This document shows positions 35,910 through 46,400 of a stretch of DNA of 64,000 nt, piece by piece (within the stretch, counting starts at the first letter, position 1; the number at the start of each line of letters is the position of its first letter). The translations under genes and the position numbers were made by a program. This DNA comes from Pseudolysobacter antarcticus. Its GTDB lineage: Bacteria > Pseudomonadota > Gammaproteobacteria > Xanthomonadales > Rhodanobacteraceae. The stretch spans positions 4,216,001 to 4,280,000 of the forward strand of contig NZ_CP035704.1 in the NCBI RefSeq assembly GCF_004168365.1. Direction: 5' to 3'. The notes under the pieces were generated by a model that saw only the letters and a list, made by a program, of their open reading frames with translations, did no database searches and was not told the DNA's origin.

Positions 35910-36965
35910 ATGACTTATCTCGCCAAACCCAAACTGCATCACCCGACCCTGCCGCAGAACAAACTCTGCCATACGCGGCGCGATTACGAAGGCAAGATTT
36001 CCACCTTGTGCGCGGGCTGCGGCCACGACTCGATTTCCGCCGCGATCATCCAGGCGTGCTGGGAAATGGATGTCGAGCCGCACCGCGTCGCGAAACTTTC
36101 CGGCATCGGCTGCAGCTCGAAAACGCCGGATTATTTCCTCGGCCAGTCGCACGGTTTCAACACCGTGCACGGGCGCATGCCATCGGTGTTGACCGGCGCG
36201 AATCTGGCGAATCGCGAACTGTTGTATCTCGGTGTATCGGGCGATGGCGATTCGGCCTCGATCGGTCTCGGCCAGTTTGCGCACTGCATGCGCCGCGGCG
36301 TGAACATGGTTTATATCGTCGAGAACAACGGCGTGTACGGCCTGACCAAGGGCCAGTTTTCGGCGACCGCCGATCAAGGTTCCACCTCGAAACGCGGCGT
36401 GGTGAATAGCGACAGTCCGCTCGATATGGTCGGCATGGCGCTGCAGCTCGGCGCAAGTTTTGTCGCGCGCAGTTTTTCCGGCGACAAACATCAGCTCGTG
36501 CCGCTGATCAAGGCCGCGATCGCGCATCGCGGCGCGGCGTTTCTCGATGTGATCAGTCCATGTGTGGCGTTCAACAATCACGCCGGCAGCACCAAGAGTT
36601 ACGAGTACGTGCGTGAGCATAACGAGGCCGTGAATCGGCTTGATGTAATTCCGCTGCGCAAGGAAATCCGCGTCGATTTTGCCGCCGGTGAACTGCTCGA
36701 AGTCGAACAACACGACGGCAGTGTTTTGCGCCTGCGCAAGATCGCGCCCGACTACGATCCGCACAATCGCATCGCCGCGATGAACTACACGCAGGAGCAT
36801 CAGGCCAAGGGCGAAGTCGTCACCGGCCTGCTCTACATCGATACCAATGCCAGCGACATGCACGAGCACCTGCACACCACGGCGCGCCCGCTGAATGCAT
36901 TGGCCGCGCGCGAACTTTGCCCGGGCAAAACGGCGCTCGACAAACTCAACGCCGGATTCCGTTGA
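35910..36965 (+). CDS. korB: 2-oxoacid:acceptor oxidoreductase, beta subunit
   Basis: Thiamine-pyrophosphate-binding beta subunit (351 aa). Cys ligands occur in CAGCGHDSIS and IGCSSKTP, and the TPP/Mg motif is GVSGDGDSASIG with VYIVENNGVYGLTKGQ, typical of KorB/PorB. The C-terminal part is the usual TPP_enzyme_C/PFO-beta tail. With the fused alpha-gamma subunit and the GltD-like protein it forms a complete enzyme in one operon. The operon ends just before the MAPEG gene. Confidence 0.92.
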   Translation: MTYLAKPKLHHPTLPQNKLCHTRRDYEGKISTLCAGCGHDSISAAIIQACWEMDVEPHRVAKLSGIGCSSKTPDYFLGQSHGFNTVHGRMPSVLTGANLANRELLYLGVSGDGDSASIGLGQFAHCMRRGVNMVYIVENNGVYGLTKGQFSATADQGSTSKRGVVNSDSPLDMVGMALQLGASFVARSFSGDKHQLVPLIKAAIAHRGAAFLDVISPCVAFNNHAGSTKSYEYVREHNEAVNRLDVIPLRKEIRVDFAAGELLEVEQHDGSVLRLRKIAPDYDPHNRIAAMNYTQEHQAKGEVVTGLLYIDTNASDMHEHLHTTARPLNALAARELCPGKTALDKLNAGFR

Positions 36966-36988
36966 GTCATAGCGCCGAGGTGCAATAA

Positions 36989-37423
36989 ATGCAAGTGAAT
37001 ACGATTTTGCTGCCGGTGTTCGGTTTGGTGCTGCTGACCTTCGTGGTCTGGCTGCAGATGTATGTCGTGCGGTTCAACGCGGCACGCAAGAACAAGATCG
37101 CGATCGACGATCTCACGCCGTTCAACTGCAACCTGCCGCGCGCTTTCATCACTTCGGGCGACAACCTGCGCAACCTGTTCGAGCTGCCGGTATTATTTTA
37201 CCTCGCCGCCGTATTGCTACTGATTCTGCACCGCGACGATGCGATCTACGTGTGGCTGGCTTGGGCGTACTTCGCGCTGCGGTGTCTGCACAGTTTTATC
37301 CACACGACCTACAATCGTGTCTCGCATCGTTTCGCCGTGTATTTCCTGAGCTCGCTGGTATTGTGGGCGATCTGGCTGAGGTTGGCTTTGCAGGTTTTGT
37401 CGGCTTCGTTGTCTGATCATTAG
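36989..37423 (+). CDS. MAPEG-family membrane protein
   Basis: Four-helix membrane protein (144 aa) of the MAPEG family (eicosanoid/glutathione metabolism in eukaryotes). Hydrophobic segments lie at about 3-27, 68-82, 88-105 and 113-135. Conserved pieces include the NLRNLFELPVLFYL segment and the ALRCLHSFIHTTYNRVSHRF loop. GAGG is eight bases before the ATG. Bacterial function is usually unknown, and glutathione-dependent detoxification is possible. Confidence 0.88.
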   Translation: MQVNTILLPVFGLVLLTFVVWLQMYVVRFNAARKNKIAIDDLTPFNCNLPRAFITSGDNLRNLFELPVLFYLAAVLLLILHRDDAIYVWLAWAYFALRCLHSFIHTTYNRVSHRFAVYFLSSLVLWAIWLRLALQVLSASLSDH

Positions 37424-37503
37424 TTAGGCTTTTCACCTTTGTAACTACGCGCGCCTTGCAAGGTATTTCAAATGTAGCGCATACAGCCATATTGGAGAAA
37501 TGA

Positions 37504-37854
37504 ATGAGCTGGGATCAGATTAAAGATGATGTAGAAAAGAATGGAAATATTCACACTTTCACTATGGATGTCCTTCGCAATGCACATGGCTCAGCGAGGC
37601 TAGGTGTGAATGTAGTTTCCGAAATCAGCCAAGCCCTTGCAGGAATAGGCTTAGGTCATGTCCCTGTCCAACTACCCAATTATCAGCACGAGCAGGTACG
37701 CATCTACAAACGAGGCACGCCTGTTGGCCAATTAGTCGAAAGCGTGCTCACGCCTGGCGAACAAAATGACAAATCCTTGGTCGATCGTTTCGGCACCGCC
37801 GGACCTGACTACGCATTAATTGTTCAGAAAATTCGTGAACTCGTCGGAGATTAG
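37504..37854 (+). CDS. Small hypothetical protein
   Basis: Cytoplasmic protein of 116 aa with no recognised domain. GGAG lies just upstream of the start. Its base composition is clearly less GC-rich than the neighbours. The sequence contains an HEQVRIYKRGTP segment and a charged C-terminus; no export signal or helix-turn-helix. It is followed by a long hairpin (37866-37901). A recent arrival, perhaps a mobile cassette gene, is possible. Confidence 0.7.
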   Translation: MSWDQIKDDVEKNGNIHTFTMDVLRNAHGSARLGVNVVSEISQALAGIGLGHVPVQLPNYQHEQVRIYKRGTPVGQLVESVLTPGEQNDKSLVDRFGTAGPDYALIVQKIRELVGD

Positions 37855-37865
37855 GCTAAAAAATC

Positions 37866-37901
37866 AATCAAGCCGACGTCGCTCTGCGACTCGGCTTGAT
37901 T
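37866..37901. repeat. Long inverted repeat between two small genes
   Basis: Arms 37866-37876 (AATCAAGCCGA) and 37891-37901 are perfectly complementary. After one unpaired C a further 5-base stem (GTCGC with GCGAC) closes a TCT loop. A 16-pair stem with a single bulged base, no following T run, and flanking TTAGGC/ATTAGGT elements resemble a degenerate integron attC site, or simply a terminator for the first gene. Confidence 0.7.
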
Positions 37902-37920
37902 CCGGCATTAGGTGCCACCA

Positions 37921-38196
37921 ATGATTGCCACCAATAAATGCCCATTGTGTTACTTCGACCTTTCAGCTCCGCCTTGGCTTAACGGCACGGCGAGTCATGA
38001 GATTTGCCCGTGTTGTGGCACGCACTTTGGATACGAAGATTCTTGCGGCGGAGATGAGCAAGCCCGAGCCAGTTGGTACATTGAGCGCCGTCAAAAATGG
38101 ATTGACTCAGGGATGCCGTGGTGGAGCACTAGCAAGCCACCTGAGGGTTGGAGCGGCGAGCAGCAGATTCTATATCTAATAGCGGCTAGCCATTGA
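37921..38196 (+). CDS. CPCC-family cysteine-rich protein
   Basis: Small protein (91 aa) with CPLC near the N-terminus and ICPCCGTHFGYED, the CPCC signature, followed by a RASWYIERRQKWIDSGMPWW region typical of the family. It probably binds zinc through four cysteines. Function unknown; members are common among integron cassette and accessory genes. Lower GC than the chromosome around it. The in-frame GTG three codons upstream (37912) is possible but ATG 37921 is taken. Confidence 0.8.
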   Translation: MIATNKCPLCYFDLSAPPWLNGTASHEICPCCGTHFGYEDSCGGDEQARASWYIERRQKWIDSGMPWWSTSKPPEGWSGEQQILYLIAASH

Positions 38197-38307
38197 TTCT
38201 AACGGACTGTCAACGCCATGCGAGTGACGTTTTACCCCGAGCATTCGGGCCAGCAGATACTCTGAATATTTGTATACACCTGACCCACCATCGACCTAAT
38301 TCTATTC

Positions 38308-38913
38308 ATGCCAAAAATCTACGACCGCACTTATTTCGACCGCTGGTATCGCCAGGAAAATCTCGGTATCGGTTCACGTCAGGCGCTTATGCGCAAGGCG
38401 CGACTCGCGATCAGCACCGCCGAATATTATCTGGGTCGGCCGATTCACAACGTGCTGGATATCGGCTGTGGCGAGGGCGTGTGGCAGCCGGTGCTGAAGG
38501 CCGAGCGTCCGAAAATTTCCTATCTCGGGCTCGATAGCAGCGAATACGTGGTCGAGCGTTTTGGCCGCACACGCAATATCCGCCTCGCCACGTTCGGCCA
38601 GCTCGGCGAGCTGCGTTTCGATGAGGGTTTTGATCTGATCGTGTGTTCGGATGTGTTGCATTACGTGCGCACGCCCGAGCTCAAGCGCGGCCTGCGCGGC
38701 ATCGCCGAACAATTGCAGGGCGTGGCGTTTCTCGAACTGTTCACCGCCGACGATGCGCTGGCCGGCGACACCGACGGTTTTATCGCACGCTCGCCGCGCT
38801 GGTATCTGTCGACGTTTCGCGAGGCCGGCCTGATCAGTTGCGGCTCGCATTGTTACCTCGGCCCGCATCTCACTGCTGCGGTGGCCACGCTCGAAGTGCC
38901 GATGCTTTGGTGA
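38308..38913 (+). CDS. Class I SAM-dependent methyltransferase
   Basis: Cytoplasmic protein (201 aa) with a Rossmann methyltransferase fold: motif I VLDIGCGEGVW (about 49-59), the acidic end of beta-2 in YLGLDSSEY and motif IV FDLIVCSDVLHYV. The substrate is unknown. It returns to the high-GC composition of the chromosome. It lies 112 bases after the CPCC gene. Confidence 0.88.
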   Translation: MPKIYDRTYFDRWYRQENLGIGSRQALMRKARLAISTAEYYLGRPIHNVLDIGCGEGVWQPVLKAERPKISYLGLDSSEYVVERFGRTRNIRLATFGQLGELRFDEGFDLIVCSDVLHYVRTPELKRGLRGIAEQLQGVAFLELFTADDALAGDTDGFIARSPRWYLSTFREAGLISCGSHCYLGPHLTAAVATLEVPMLW

Positions 38914-39078
38914 GCGCTGCATATTCCGCGATCGCATATCGGTAAAAGCAAACGTCGTTTGCCTGGAATGGGGGCGACTCTTTATCGTGCGCGGTCGATC
39001 GGTGTTTGCCGTCGTCACATGCGCTCGCGCGTAGTTGCGTTATCCTCGCGCACGCTGAAACCGCCGGAATTTTTTGTC

Positions 39079-40101
39079 TTGATCGAACTGCACGATATCC
39101 ACAAATCCTATCGCGTCGATGGCCGCGAGCAACCCGCGCTGCATGCGATCGATCTGCGCATTGAAAGCGGCGAAGTGTTCGGCATCATCGGGCATTCCGG
39201 CGCGGGCAAATCGACCTTGATCCGGCTGATCAATCTGCTCGAACGGCCGAGTGCGGGCCGACTGTTGATCGACGGCGACGATATCACCCAACTTGACGCG
39301 AACGGCTTGCGCGCGTTGCGCCGGCAGGTCGGCATGATCTTCCAGCATTTCAATCTGCTCAGCGCAAAAACCGTGGCGCAGAACGTCGCGTTTCCGTTGC
39401 GCCTGGCTGGAGTTTCGTCGCGTGCGGAAATCGCAACACGTGTTGCCGAATTGCTCGCGCGTGTCGGCCTCAGCGATCACGCCGACAAATATCCGGCGCA
39501 ACTTTCCGGCGGACAAAAACAGCGCGTCGGCATCGCGCGTGCGCTCGCGTGCCGGCCGAAAATCCTGCTGTGCGACGAGGCCACGAGCGCGCTCGATCCG
39601 CAAACCACCGCCTCGGTATTGCAGCTGCTGGCCGAGATCAATCGCGAGCTCGGCCTGACCATCGTGCTGATCACGCACGAGATGGATGTGATTCGCCGCG
39701 TGTGTGATCGTGTTGCCGTGCTCGATGCGGGGCGCCTCGTCGAAAGCGGCACGGTCGCCGATGTATTTCTGCATCCGCAACATGCCACCACGCGACGTTT
39801 TGTGTTCGAAGCCGAGAACGTCGACGAGAACGAGTTGCGCAGCGATCTGGCCAACGTCAGCGGACGTGTCGTGCGCCTGACCTTTCGCGGCGAAGCAACC
39901 TATGCGCCGCTGCTCGGCAGCATCGCGCGCGCGACCGGCGTGGACTACAGCATTCTTTCCGGGCGCATTGATCGCATCAAGGAAACGCCGTACGGCCAGC
40001 TCACGCTCGCGCTGGTCGGCGGCGATATTGAAGCCGCGTTGAGCCAGCTCGCCGCGGCCAACGTGCATGTCGCCGATGTGCACGGCACGGAGTTGCACTG
40101 A
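39079..40101 (+). CDS. metN: Methionine ABC transporter ATP-binding protein
   Basis: ATPase (340 aa) of the D/L-methionine importer. The TTG at 39079 gives the standard N-terminus ([15 protein letters not shown]); the long in-frame extension upstream is not conserved. Walker [10 protein letters not shown], signature [15 protein letters not shown] and Walker [13 protein letters not shown] are intact. A NIL regulatory domain occupies about 260-340 and gives feedback inhibition by methionine. It overlaps metI by one base (TGATG). Confidence 0.93.
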   Translation: MIELHDIHKSYRVDGREQPALHAIDLRIESGEVFGIIGHSGAGKSTLIRLINLLERPSAGRLLIDGDDITQLDANGLRALRRQVGMIFQHFNLLSAKTVAQNVAFPLRLAGVSSRAEIATRVAELLARVGLSDHADKYPAQLSGGQKQRVGIARALACRPKILLCDEATSALDPQTTASVLQLLAEINRELGLTIVLITHEMDVIRRVCDRVAVLDAGRLVESGTVADVFLHPQHATTRRFVFEAENVDENELRSDLANVSGRVVRLTFRGEATYAPLLGSIARATGVDYSILSGRIDRIKETPYGQLTLALVGGDIEAALSQLAAANVHVADVHGTELH

Positions 40102-40781
40102 TGGATACGACGTGGTTGCAAACGTGGTTTCCGAACACCGATTGGGCCGATGTCGGCCGCGCTTGCATCGATACGCTCGCGATGCTCGGCGGCTCGCTGG
40201 CGCTGACGATCGTCCTCGGCCTGCCGCTCGGTGTGTTGTTGTTCCTCACTTCGAAACGCCAGTTGCTCGAACAGCGCGGTTTGTATGCGGTGTTGTCGCT
40301 GGTCGTGAATATTCTGCGCTCGGTGCCGTTCATCATTTTGATGATCCTCATGATGCCGGTGACCGAACATATCGTCGGCACATCGCTCGGCGTGCTTGGC
40401 GCGATTCCACCGTTGGTCGTCGGCGCGGCGCCATTCTTCGCGCGGCTGGTTGAAACCGCCTTGCGCGAAGTCGATCGCGGCATCATCGAAGCCACGCAGG
40501 CGATGGGCGCAAGCACCCGCCAGATCGTGCTCGGCGCGCTGTTGCCCGAAGCGCGGCCCGGCATCATCGCCGGCATCACCGTGACTGCGATTGCGCTGGT
40601 TTCCTACACCGCGATGGGCGGCGCGATCGGCGCGGGCGGACTCGGCGATCTTGCCTATCGATTTGGTTATCAAAGTTTCCAGACCGACGTGATGGTAGTC
40701 ACGGTCGTGTTGCTGCTCGTGCTCGTACAACTTTTACAAATGCTTGGCGACAAACTCGTGACACGTTTTAGCCGCCGTTAA
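40101..40781 (+). CDS. metI: Methionine ABC transporter permease
   Basis: Inner-membrane permease (226 aa) with five predicted helices and the EAA loop EATQAMGASTRQIVLGALLPEA, which docks on MetN. Length and motif are standard for MetI. It overlaps metN by one base and metQ follows after 26 bases. Confidence 0.93.
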   Translation: MDTTWLQTWFPNTDWADVGRACIDTLAMLGGSLALTIVLGLPLGVLLFLTSKRQLLEQRGLYAVLSLVVNILRSVPFIILMILMMPVTEHIVGTSLGVLGAIPPLVVGAAPFFARLVETALREVDRGIIEATQAMGASTRQIVLGALLPEARPGIIAGITVTAIALVSYTAMGGAIGAGGLGDLAYRFGYQSFQTDVMVVTVVLLLVLVQLLQMLGDKLVTRFSRR

Positions 40782-40807
40782 AAATATTCTTTGTTGAAGG
40801 ATTCACC

Positions 40808-41581
40808 ATGAAAAAACTGTTCCTGTTGCTGAGCGTGTTGTTCGCGATTTCGGTGCACGCCAACGAAAGCCTCAGCGTGGCCGCGACTGCCGTGCCGCAT
40901 GCGGAAATTCTGCAGTTCATCAAGCCGATGCTGGCGAAAGATGGTGTCGATCTCGACATCAAGGTGTTCACGGATTATGTGCAGCCGAATCTGCAAGTCG
41001 CGCAGAAACGCATCGACGTGAATTATTTCCAGACCGAGCCGTACCTCAATGCGTTCAACAAGAATCGCGGCACCGATCTGGTCAAGGTGATCGGTGTGCA
41101 TATCGAGCCGTTCGGCGCGTACTCGCACAAGTTCGCGGCGCTGAAAGATCTGCCGGACGGCGCGAATGTGGTGATCCCGAGCGACCCAAGCAATAACAGT
41201 CGCGCATTGCTGCTGCTCAACAAGGTCGGCCTGATTACGCTCAAAGATCCGGGCGACGCGCTGTGCACGCTGAAGGATATTTCGGCCAATCCGAAGCACC
41301 TGAAATTCCGCGAACTCGAAGCTGCGATGTTGCCGCGTGTACTCGATCAGGTCGATCTCGCGCTGATCAATACCAACTATGCGCTCGCCGCCAAGCTCGA
41401 TCCGACCAAGGATGCGCTCGCGATCGAGGATAGTCATTCGCCGTACGTGAATTATCTCGTCGCACGCTCGGACAATCGCAACAGCGAGGCCGTGACAAAA
41501 CTTGCGAAGGCGTTGACCAGCGCCGAGGTGAAGGCATTTATCGCGAAGAAATATCAGGGCGCGGTGCTGCCGGCGTTTTGA
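40808..41581 (+). CDS. metQ: Methionine-binding protein of the ABC transporter
   Basis: Periplasmic substrate-binding protein (257 aa) with an N-terminal signal (MKKLFLLLSVLFAISVHA). Unlike many MetQ proteins there is no lipobox cysteine, so it should be soluble in the periplasm and not anchored. Typical NlpA/MetQ motifs are VPHAEILQFIKP, KRIDVNYFQTEPYL and PSDPSNNSRALLLL. It ends the metNIQ operon. Confidence 0.93.
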   Translation: MKKLFLLLSVLFAISVHANESLSVAATAVPHAEILQFIKPMLAKDGVDLDIKVFTDYVQPNLQVAQKRIDVNYFQTEPYLNAFNKNRGTDLVKVIGVHIEPFGAYSHKFAALKDLPDGANVVIPSDPSNNSRALLLLNKVGLITLKDPGDALCTLKDISANPKHLKFRELEAAMLPRVLDQVDLALINTNYALAAKLDPTKDALAIEDSHSPYVNYLVARSDNRNSEAVTKLAKALTSAEVKAFIAKKYQGAVLPAF

Positions 41582-41650
41582 TCGTGGAGTGATGTCGAAA
41601 GATATTCACGGCTAGTCGGTCTGTAGTTCATCACGCCGAAAACTATCTGT

Positions 41651-43456
41651 ATGCATCGCTTTCACAAACAGCTTTTCGCGCGCGTGTTCGGCGCGCTGTC
41701 GATCGTATTTTTTTGCGCCGCGACTCCGCTGGTACACGCCAGCGATGCCGGCAAAATTGTGTGGCTGCATAACGAAGCCGACGCGTTCGCCAAAGCCCGC
41801 GCGCAACATCGATTTGTGCTGCTCGATCTCGAAGCGGTGTGGTGCCATTGGTGCCATGTGATGGACGAGCAGACGTATGCGAACCCGGAAGTGGCCGCCG
41901 AGATTTCAGCGCACTACATCGCGCTGCGCATCGATCAGGATTCGCGCCCGGATATCGCCAATCGTTATGGCGATTTCGGCTGGCCGGCGACCGTCGTATT
42001 TGCCGCCGATGGCACCGAGATCATCAAGCGTCGCGGTTACATCGAAGCGCCGCGATTTCTCAGCATGCTCAAGGCGATCGTGGTCGATCCCTCGCCGATT
42101 GTCGTCGCCACCGCCGACGCGGCGGCCATGCCGACACAACACGATAGCGCGCTCGATGCGAGTACGCGCGACGAATTGCTGAAGCGTTATCGCGACACCT
42201 ACGATCACACCCTCGGCAGCCTGCAGGCAGCGCAAAAATTTCTCGACTACGACAGTGTCGAGTTCGCCATCGTCCACGGCCAGAGCGGAGATGCCACAGA
42301 AACCGCGATGGCGCGGCAAACGCTGGACGCAGCGCGAGCGTTATTCGATCCGGCCTGGGGCGGCGTCTATCAATATTCCACCGATGGTGATTGGCAGCAT
42401 CCGCACTTCGAGAAACTCGCGACGTTGCAGGCGCAATATCTGCGCGTTTACGCACTGGCGTGGGCGGCATTTGGCAAGGAGCAGGATCGGCAAGCGGTCG
42501 ATTCGATTCGCGGCTTTCTCGATGCGTTTCTGCGCAGCCCTGACGGCGCGTTTTATGTCAGCCAGGATGCCGATCTGCATCCCGGCGAACACTCCGATAA
42601 ATATTTTGCACTCGACGATGCGCAGCGTCGTGCGTTAGGCGTGCCGCGTGTCGACAAACATATTTATGCGCAGCAGAACGGCATGATTATCGAATCGCTC
42701 GCGACGTGGGCCGAGCTCGGCGGCGATGCCACGGCCTTGAGTGAGGCACGAAAATCTGCGGAGTGGATCATTAAACATCGCGCCTTGCCCGGCGGCGGAT
42801 TTCGCCACGACGAGCACGATGCGGCCGGCCCGTATCTGGCCGACACACTGGCGATGGGACGCGGTTTTCTCGCGTTGTATCGCGCCACCAGCGAACGAGG
42901 TTGGTTGCAACACGCGAGCGCCGCCGCCGATTTTATCAACCTAAATTTCAGCGACCCGAATGGCGGATTTTATTCGGCGAAAGGCGCCGGCCTGATCAAG
43001 CCGCTGCCGGATTTCGGCGAGAATGTTTCGCTCGCGCGTTTCGCCAATCTGCTCGCGCGCTACAGCGGAAAACCTGCGCATCGCGCCGCAGCCAAACACG
43101 CGCTGCGCTACATCGTCAATCCCGAACTTGCGCTGAAAAACCTGACCAATCCCGGCGTGCTGCTGGCCGATACTGAAGCACAGACCGAGCCGCTGCACTT
43201 GACCATCACTGGCGCCCGCAACGATCGTGACGCCGCAAAACTATTCGCGACCGTGCAGCAACTTCCAGTTTGGTACAAGCGCGTGGAATGGTGGGACCGT
43301 GCCGAAGGTGCGCTGCCGAATCCGGGCGTGACTTATCCGCAACTCAAACGCGCCGCAGCTTTCGTCTGCACCGAATCGAATTGTTCGTTACCGATTTTCG
43401 ATCCGGCGCAGATTGCGGTGTTCCTGCAAAAATCGCACGAGCCGCAATCGCCCTGA
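41651..43456 (+). CDS. Secreted thioredoxin-domain protein (DUF255/YyaL-like)
   Basis: Protein of 601 aa with a signal peptide (residues 1-30). An N-terminal thioredoxin-like DUF255 domain has VWCHWCHVMDEQTY with Cys65 and Cys68, then GWPATVVF with the cis-proline. An alpha/alpha-barrel region of about 400 residues follows, as in human SPATA20 and bacterial YyaL. Family members are usually about 680 residues and cytoplasmic; this one is exported and shorter. A disulfide or glycan-related role is possible but unproved. Confidence 0.87.
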   Translation: MHRFHKQLFARVFGALSIVFFCAATPLVHASDAGKIVWLHNEADAFAKARAQHRFVLLDLEAVWCHWCHVMDEQTYANPEVAAEISAHYIALRIDQDSRPDIANRYGDFGWPATVVFAADGTEIIKRRGYIEAPRFLSMLKAIVVDPSPIVVATADAAAMPTQHDSALDASTRDELLKRYRDTYDHTLGSLQAAQKFLDYDSVEFAIVHGQSGDATETAMARQTLDAARALFDPAWGGVYQYSTDGDWQHPHFEKLATLQAQYLRVYALAWAAFGKEQDRQAVDSIRGFLDAFLRSPDGAFYVSQDADLHPGEHSDKYFALDDAQRRALGVPRVDKHIYAQQNGMIIESLATWAELGGDATALSEARKSAEWIIKHRALPGGGFRHDEHDAAGPYLADTLAMGRGFLALYRATSERGWLQHASAAADFINLNFSDPNGGFYSAKGAGLIKPLPDFGENVSLARFANLLARYSGKPAHRAAAKHALRYIVNPELALKNLTNPGVLLADTEAQTEPLHLTITGARNDRDAAKLFATVQQLPVWYKRVEWWDRAEGALPNPGVTYPQLKRAAAFVCTESNCSLPIFDPAQIAVFLQKSHEPQSP

Positions 43457-43469
43457 TTGTTCCGCACGC

Positions 43470-46400
43470 TTAATTATCGAGCGTGGTTTTATCGAGCACG
43501 ATCTCCGGCTGTTTCGCGGCCTGCAACTGCGTGTTCAACGCGGCCAACTCCTTGTCCTTGGCTTGCTGCCATTCGGCCAAGGTTTTCGCCAAACTCGCAT
43601 CGAGTTTGGCGTAGCCGGTTTTTGCATCGGCGGTCGGTGCAGCATCGACATTGCTGACGGCAAGATCGAGCTTGTCCAGCGCGGCCCCGAGATAACGCAA
43701 ACTGCTCAAAGACTTCGGCGGCAGATACCAGAGATTGCCGGGATTGGCCGGATCGTGCGTGCCGGTAATTTCCGCAATATGTGCGCGCAGCAGATCGATG
43801 TTCTTCGCGATTCTGGCATCGGCTTTTTCGCGCGGTGCGGTGAGCGCCTTGTCGAGTTTTTCCGCTTCACGATTCGCCGTGGCGAGTTTCGCGCGTGAAG
43901 CCTCGAGCTTGCGCGCGAGTTTAAACTGCTGCACGTACGCGGCTTGCGGCAAACTGATGCGCGGATCGGCTTCGACATTGAACGACTGCGTTTTGCGCTC
44001 ACCATCGACACCGAGTTCGACGGTGTATTTGCCGGGCGGCGCCCACACACCGTTCGCATAAACATTGCCATCGGCGAGTGCCGGCGCAGCCGCGTAACGC
44101 AGTGGCCAGACGAAACGATGCATGCCGGCGCCGGTCGAAAGTACCGTCGGCGACTCGAACCATTCGGGCGCGACCTCGAGTTTGGCCGGATCAAGTTTCG
44201 GCGCGGCATCAGCGCTGCTATAGCGACGCACCAGGCCACCTTGCGCATCGAATATAGTCAGTGTGATCGGCTTGCTGCTGGCCGTTTTCAGCACGTAGTC
44301 GAGATACACGCCATCCGGCGGATTGAGCACGAGCGGTTCGTCGCGCGGCATTGGTGAGCCGGTGAAACCCGATGGCCGCAAACGCTGCACGGTCGCTGGC
44401 GCAAACAGCCGCGCCGTTGTATTTGCCGACGTTGCATCGAGCTGCCGCAACGGCGAAATATCGTCCATGATCCAGAACGCGCGGCCATGCGTGGCGATCA
44501 CCAGATCGTTGTCGTGCACGTCGATATCGCGCACCGATGTGACCGGCAGATTCTGTTGCAGCGGTTGCCAATGATCACCGTCGTCGAACGAGACATACAC
44601 GCCTTTTTCGGTGCCGGCGTAAAGCAGACCGCGACGCTGCGGATCTTCGCGCACCGCATTCGCGAAACTGTTGGCAGCGATTCCATTCGCGATCAGTTGC
44701 CAGCTTTTTCCACCATCGCGTGTGCGATAAATATACGGTTTGAAATCGTCGAGCCGATGCCGATCGATCGCGACATACGCGGTCTCGGCATCAAAATGCG
44801 AGGTGTCGATGATGCCGATCTTGTCCCAGCTGCCGAGCGCTTTCGGCGTGATATTGCTCCAGTGCTGACCTTCGTCGCGCGTGCGCCAGATCAAACCATC
44901 ATCGGTGCCGACCCAGATATCGTGATCGACGAGCCGCGACGGCGCGATCGCATAAATCACGCCGCGACGCGGCCCGAGCTGTTCATTGTTGGCGACAGTC
45001 GGCGCATCGAGTGTTTTCGGCACCGCGGGATTTTCGCGGGTCAGATCGGCACTGATCTGCTGCCAGTGTTCGCCCTTGTCCGCGGTGCGATACAAACGTT
45101 GATTGGCGAAATACAGCACCTTGTCATCGCGATGCGAAAACGTCAGCGGCAAGGTCCAGACGCTGCGATGATGATCGGGAAATGCGAAGGTCGGATCGAT
45201 ATCCTGCGTCTGCTGCGTGCGCAGATCGAGCTTGTCGACATTGCCGCCGTAAATCACATCGGGATCGTCAGGATCGGGCGCGATGTTGCCGCTCTCGCCG
45301 CCGGCGGTGGTCTCGCGAAACTGGGTCATATTGATGCCGTCGATGCTGTTGCTTCGACTCGGCACGGCGGCCGCACCGGAATCCTGCTGCGCGCCGTAAA
45401 CCCAATACGGAAAACGCGTATCGGTGATGACATGATAAAACTGGCCGGTCGGCTGATTGAACCAACTGCTCCAGGTCGCGCCACCATTCAAGCTCACGAC
45501 CGCACCTTGATCGACGCCGAGCATCTGCCGTTGTGGATCATTCGGATCGATCCACAGCGAGTGATAATCGTCACCGCCCGGTGCGCCCTTGCTCGGCACG
45601 AAGGTTTTGCCGCCATCGACCGAGCGATACAGATTGGTGTTGCACGCATACACGATGTCGGGATTTTTCGGATCGACCGTGATGCCGCCGAAATACCAGC
45701 CGCGCGTCCAGATACGTGCATCGGTGCCGATGCGCACGAAGTTTGCGCCGCCATCGTCGGAACGATATAAACCACCGTCGACCGCATCGACCATCGCATA
45801 TACGCGCTGCGGTTCGCTCGGCGCAATCGCCAGACCGACATGGCCGACCTGCTTCGGCAAACCGTGGCTGGTAATTTCAGTCCAGTGATCGCCACCATCG
45901 ATCGATTTGTACACACCGCCGCCCGGGCCGCTCGACGGCGGATAAATATTCCACGGCGTGCGTCGCGTTTGCCACAGCGTGGCGTAGATCACGCGCGCAT
46001 TGCCAGGCTCGAAGGCGAGATCGATCGCGCCGGTATCGGCGTTCTTGAACAACACGTTCTGCCAGCTCTTGCCGCCGTCGCGCGAACGGAAAACCCCACG
46101 CTCAGCATTCGCTCCGTACGGATGACCAAGGGCGGCGACGTAGACGAGATTGGGATCGTTCGGATCGATCAGAACGCGGCCGATCTGTTGGGTATCGTCG
46201 AGGCCGATATGGCTCCATTGTTTGCCGCCATCGACCGATTTGTACATGCCGTTGCCTTGCGCGATATCCGAGCGCATGTCGGCTTCGCCGCTGCCGACAT
46301 AGATCACTTTCGGATTCGACGGCGCCAGCGCAATCGCACCGATCGAACCGATCGACTGACCATCGAAAATCGGCTGCCACGTGCGCGCAGAGTCGTGCGT

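Noticed and set aside
38914-39078. SAM riboswitch upstream of metN
   Set aside because: The 165-base leader shows no recognisable SAM-I or SAM-II core pairing by eye, though a covariance search was not possible.
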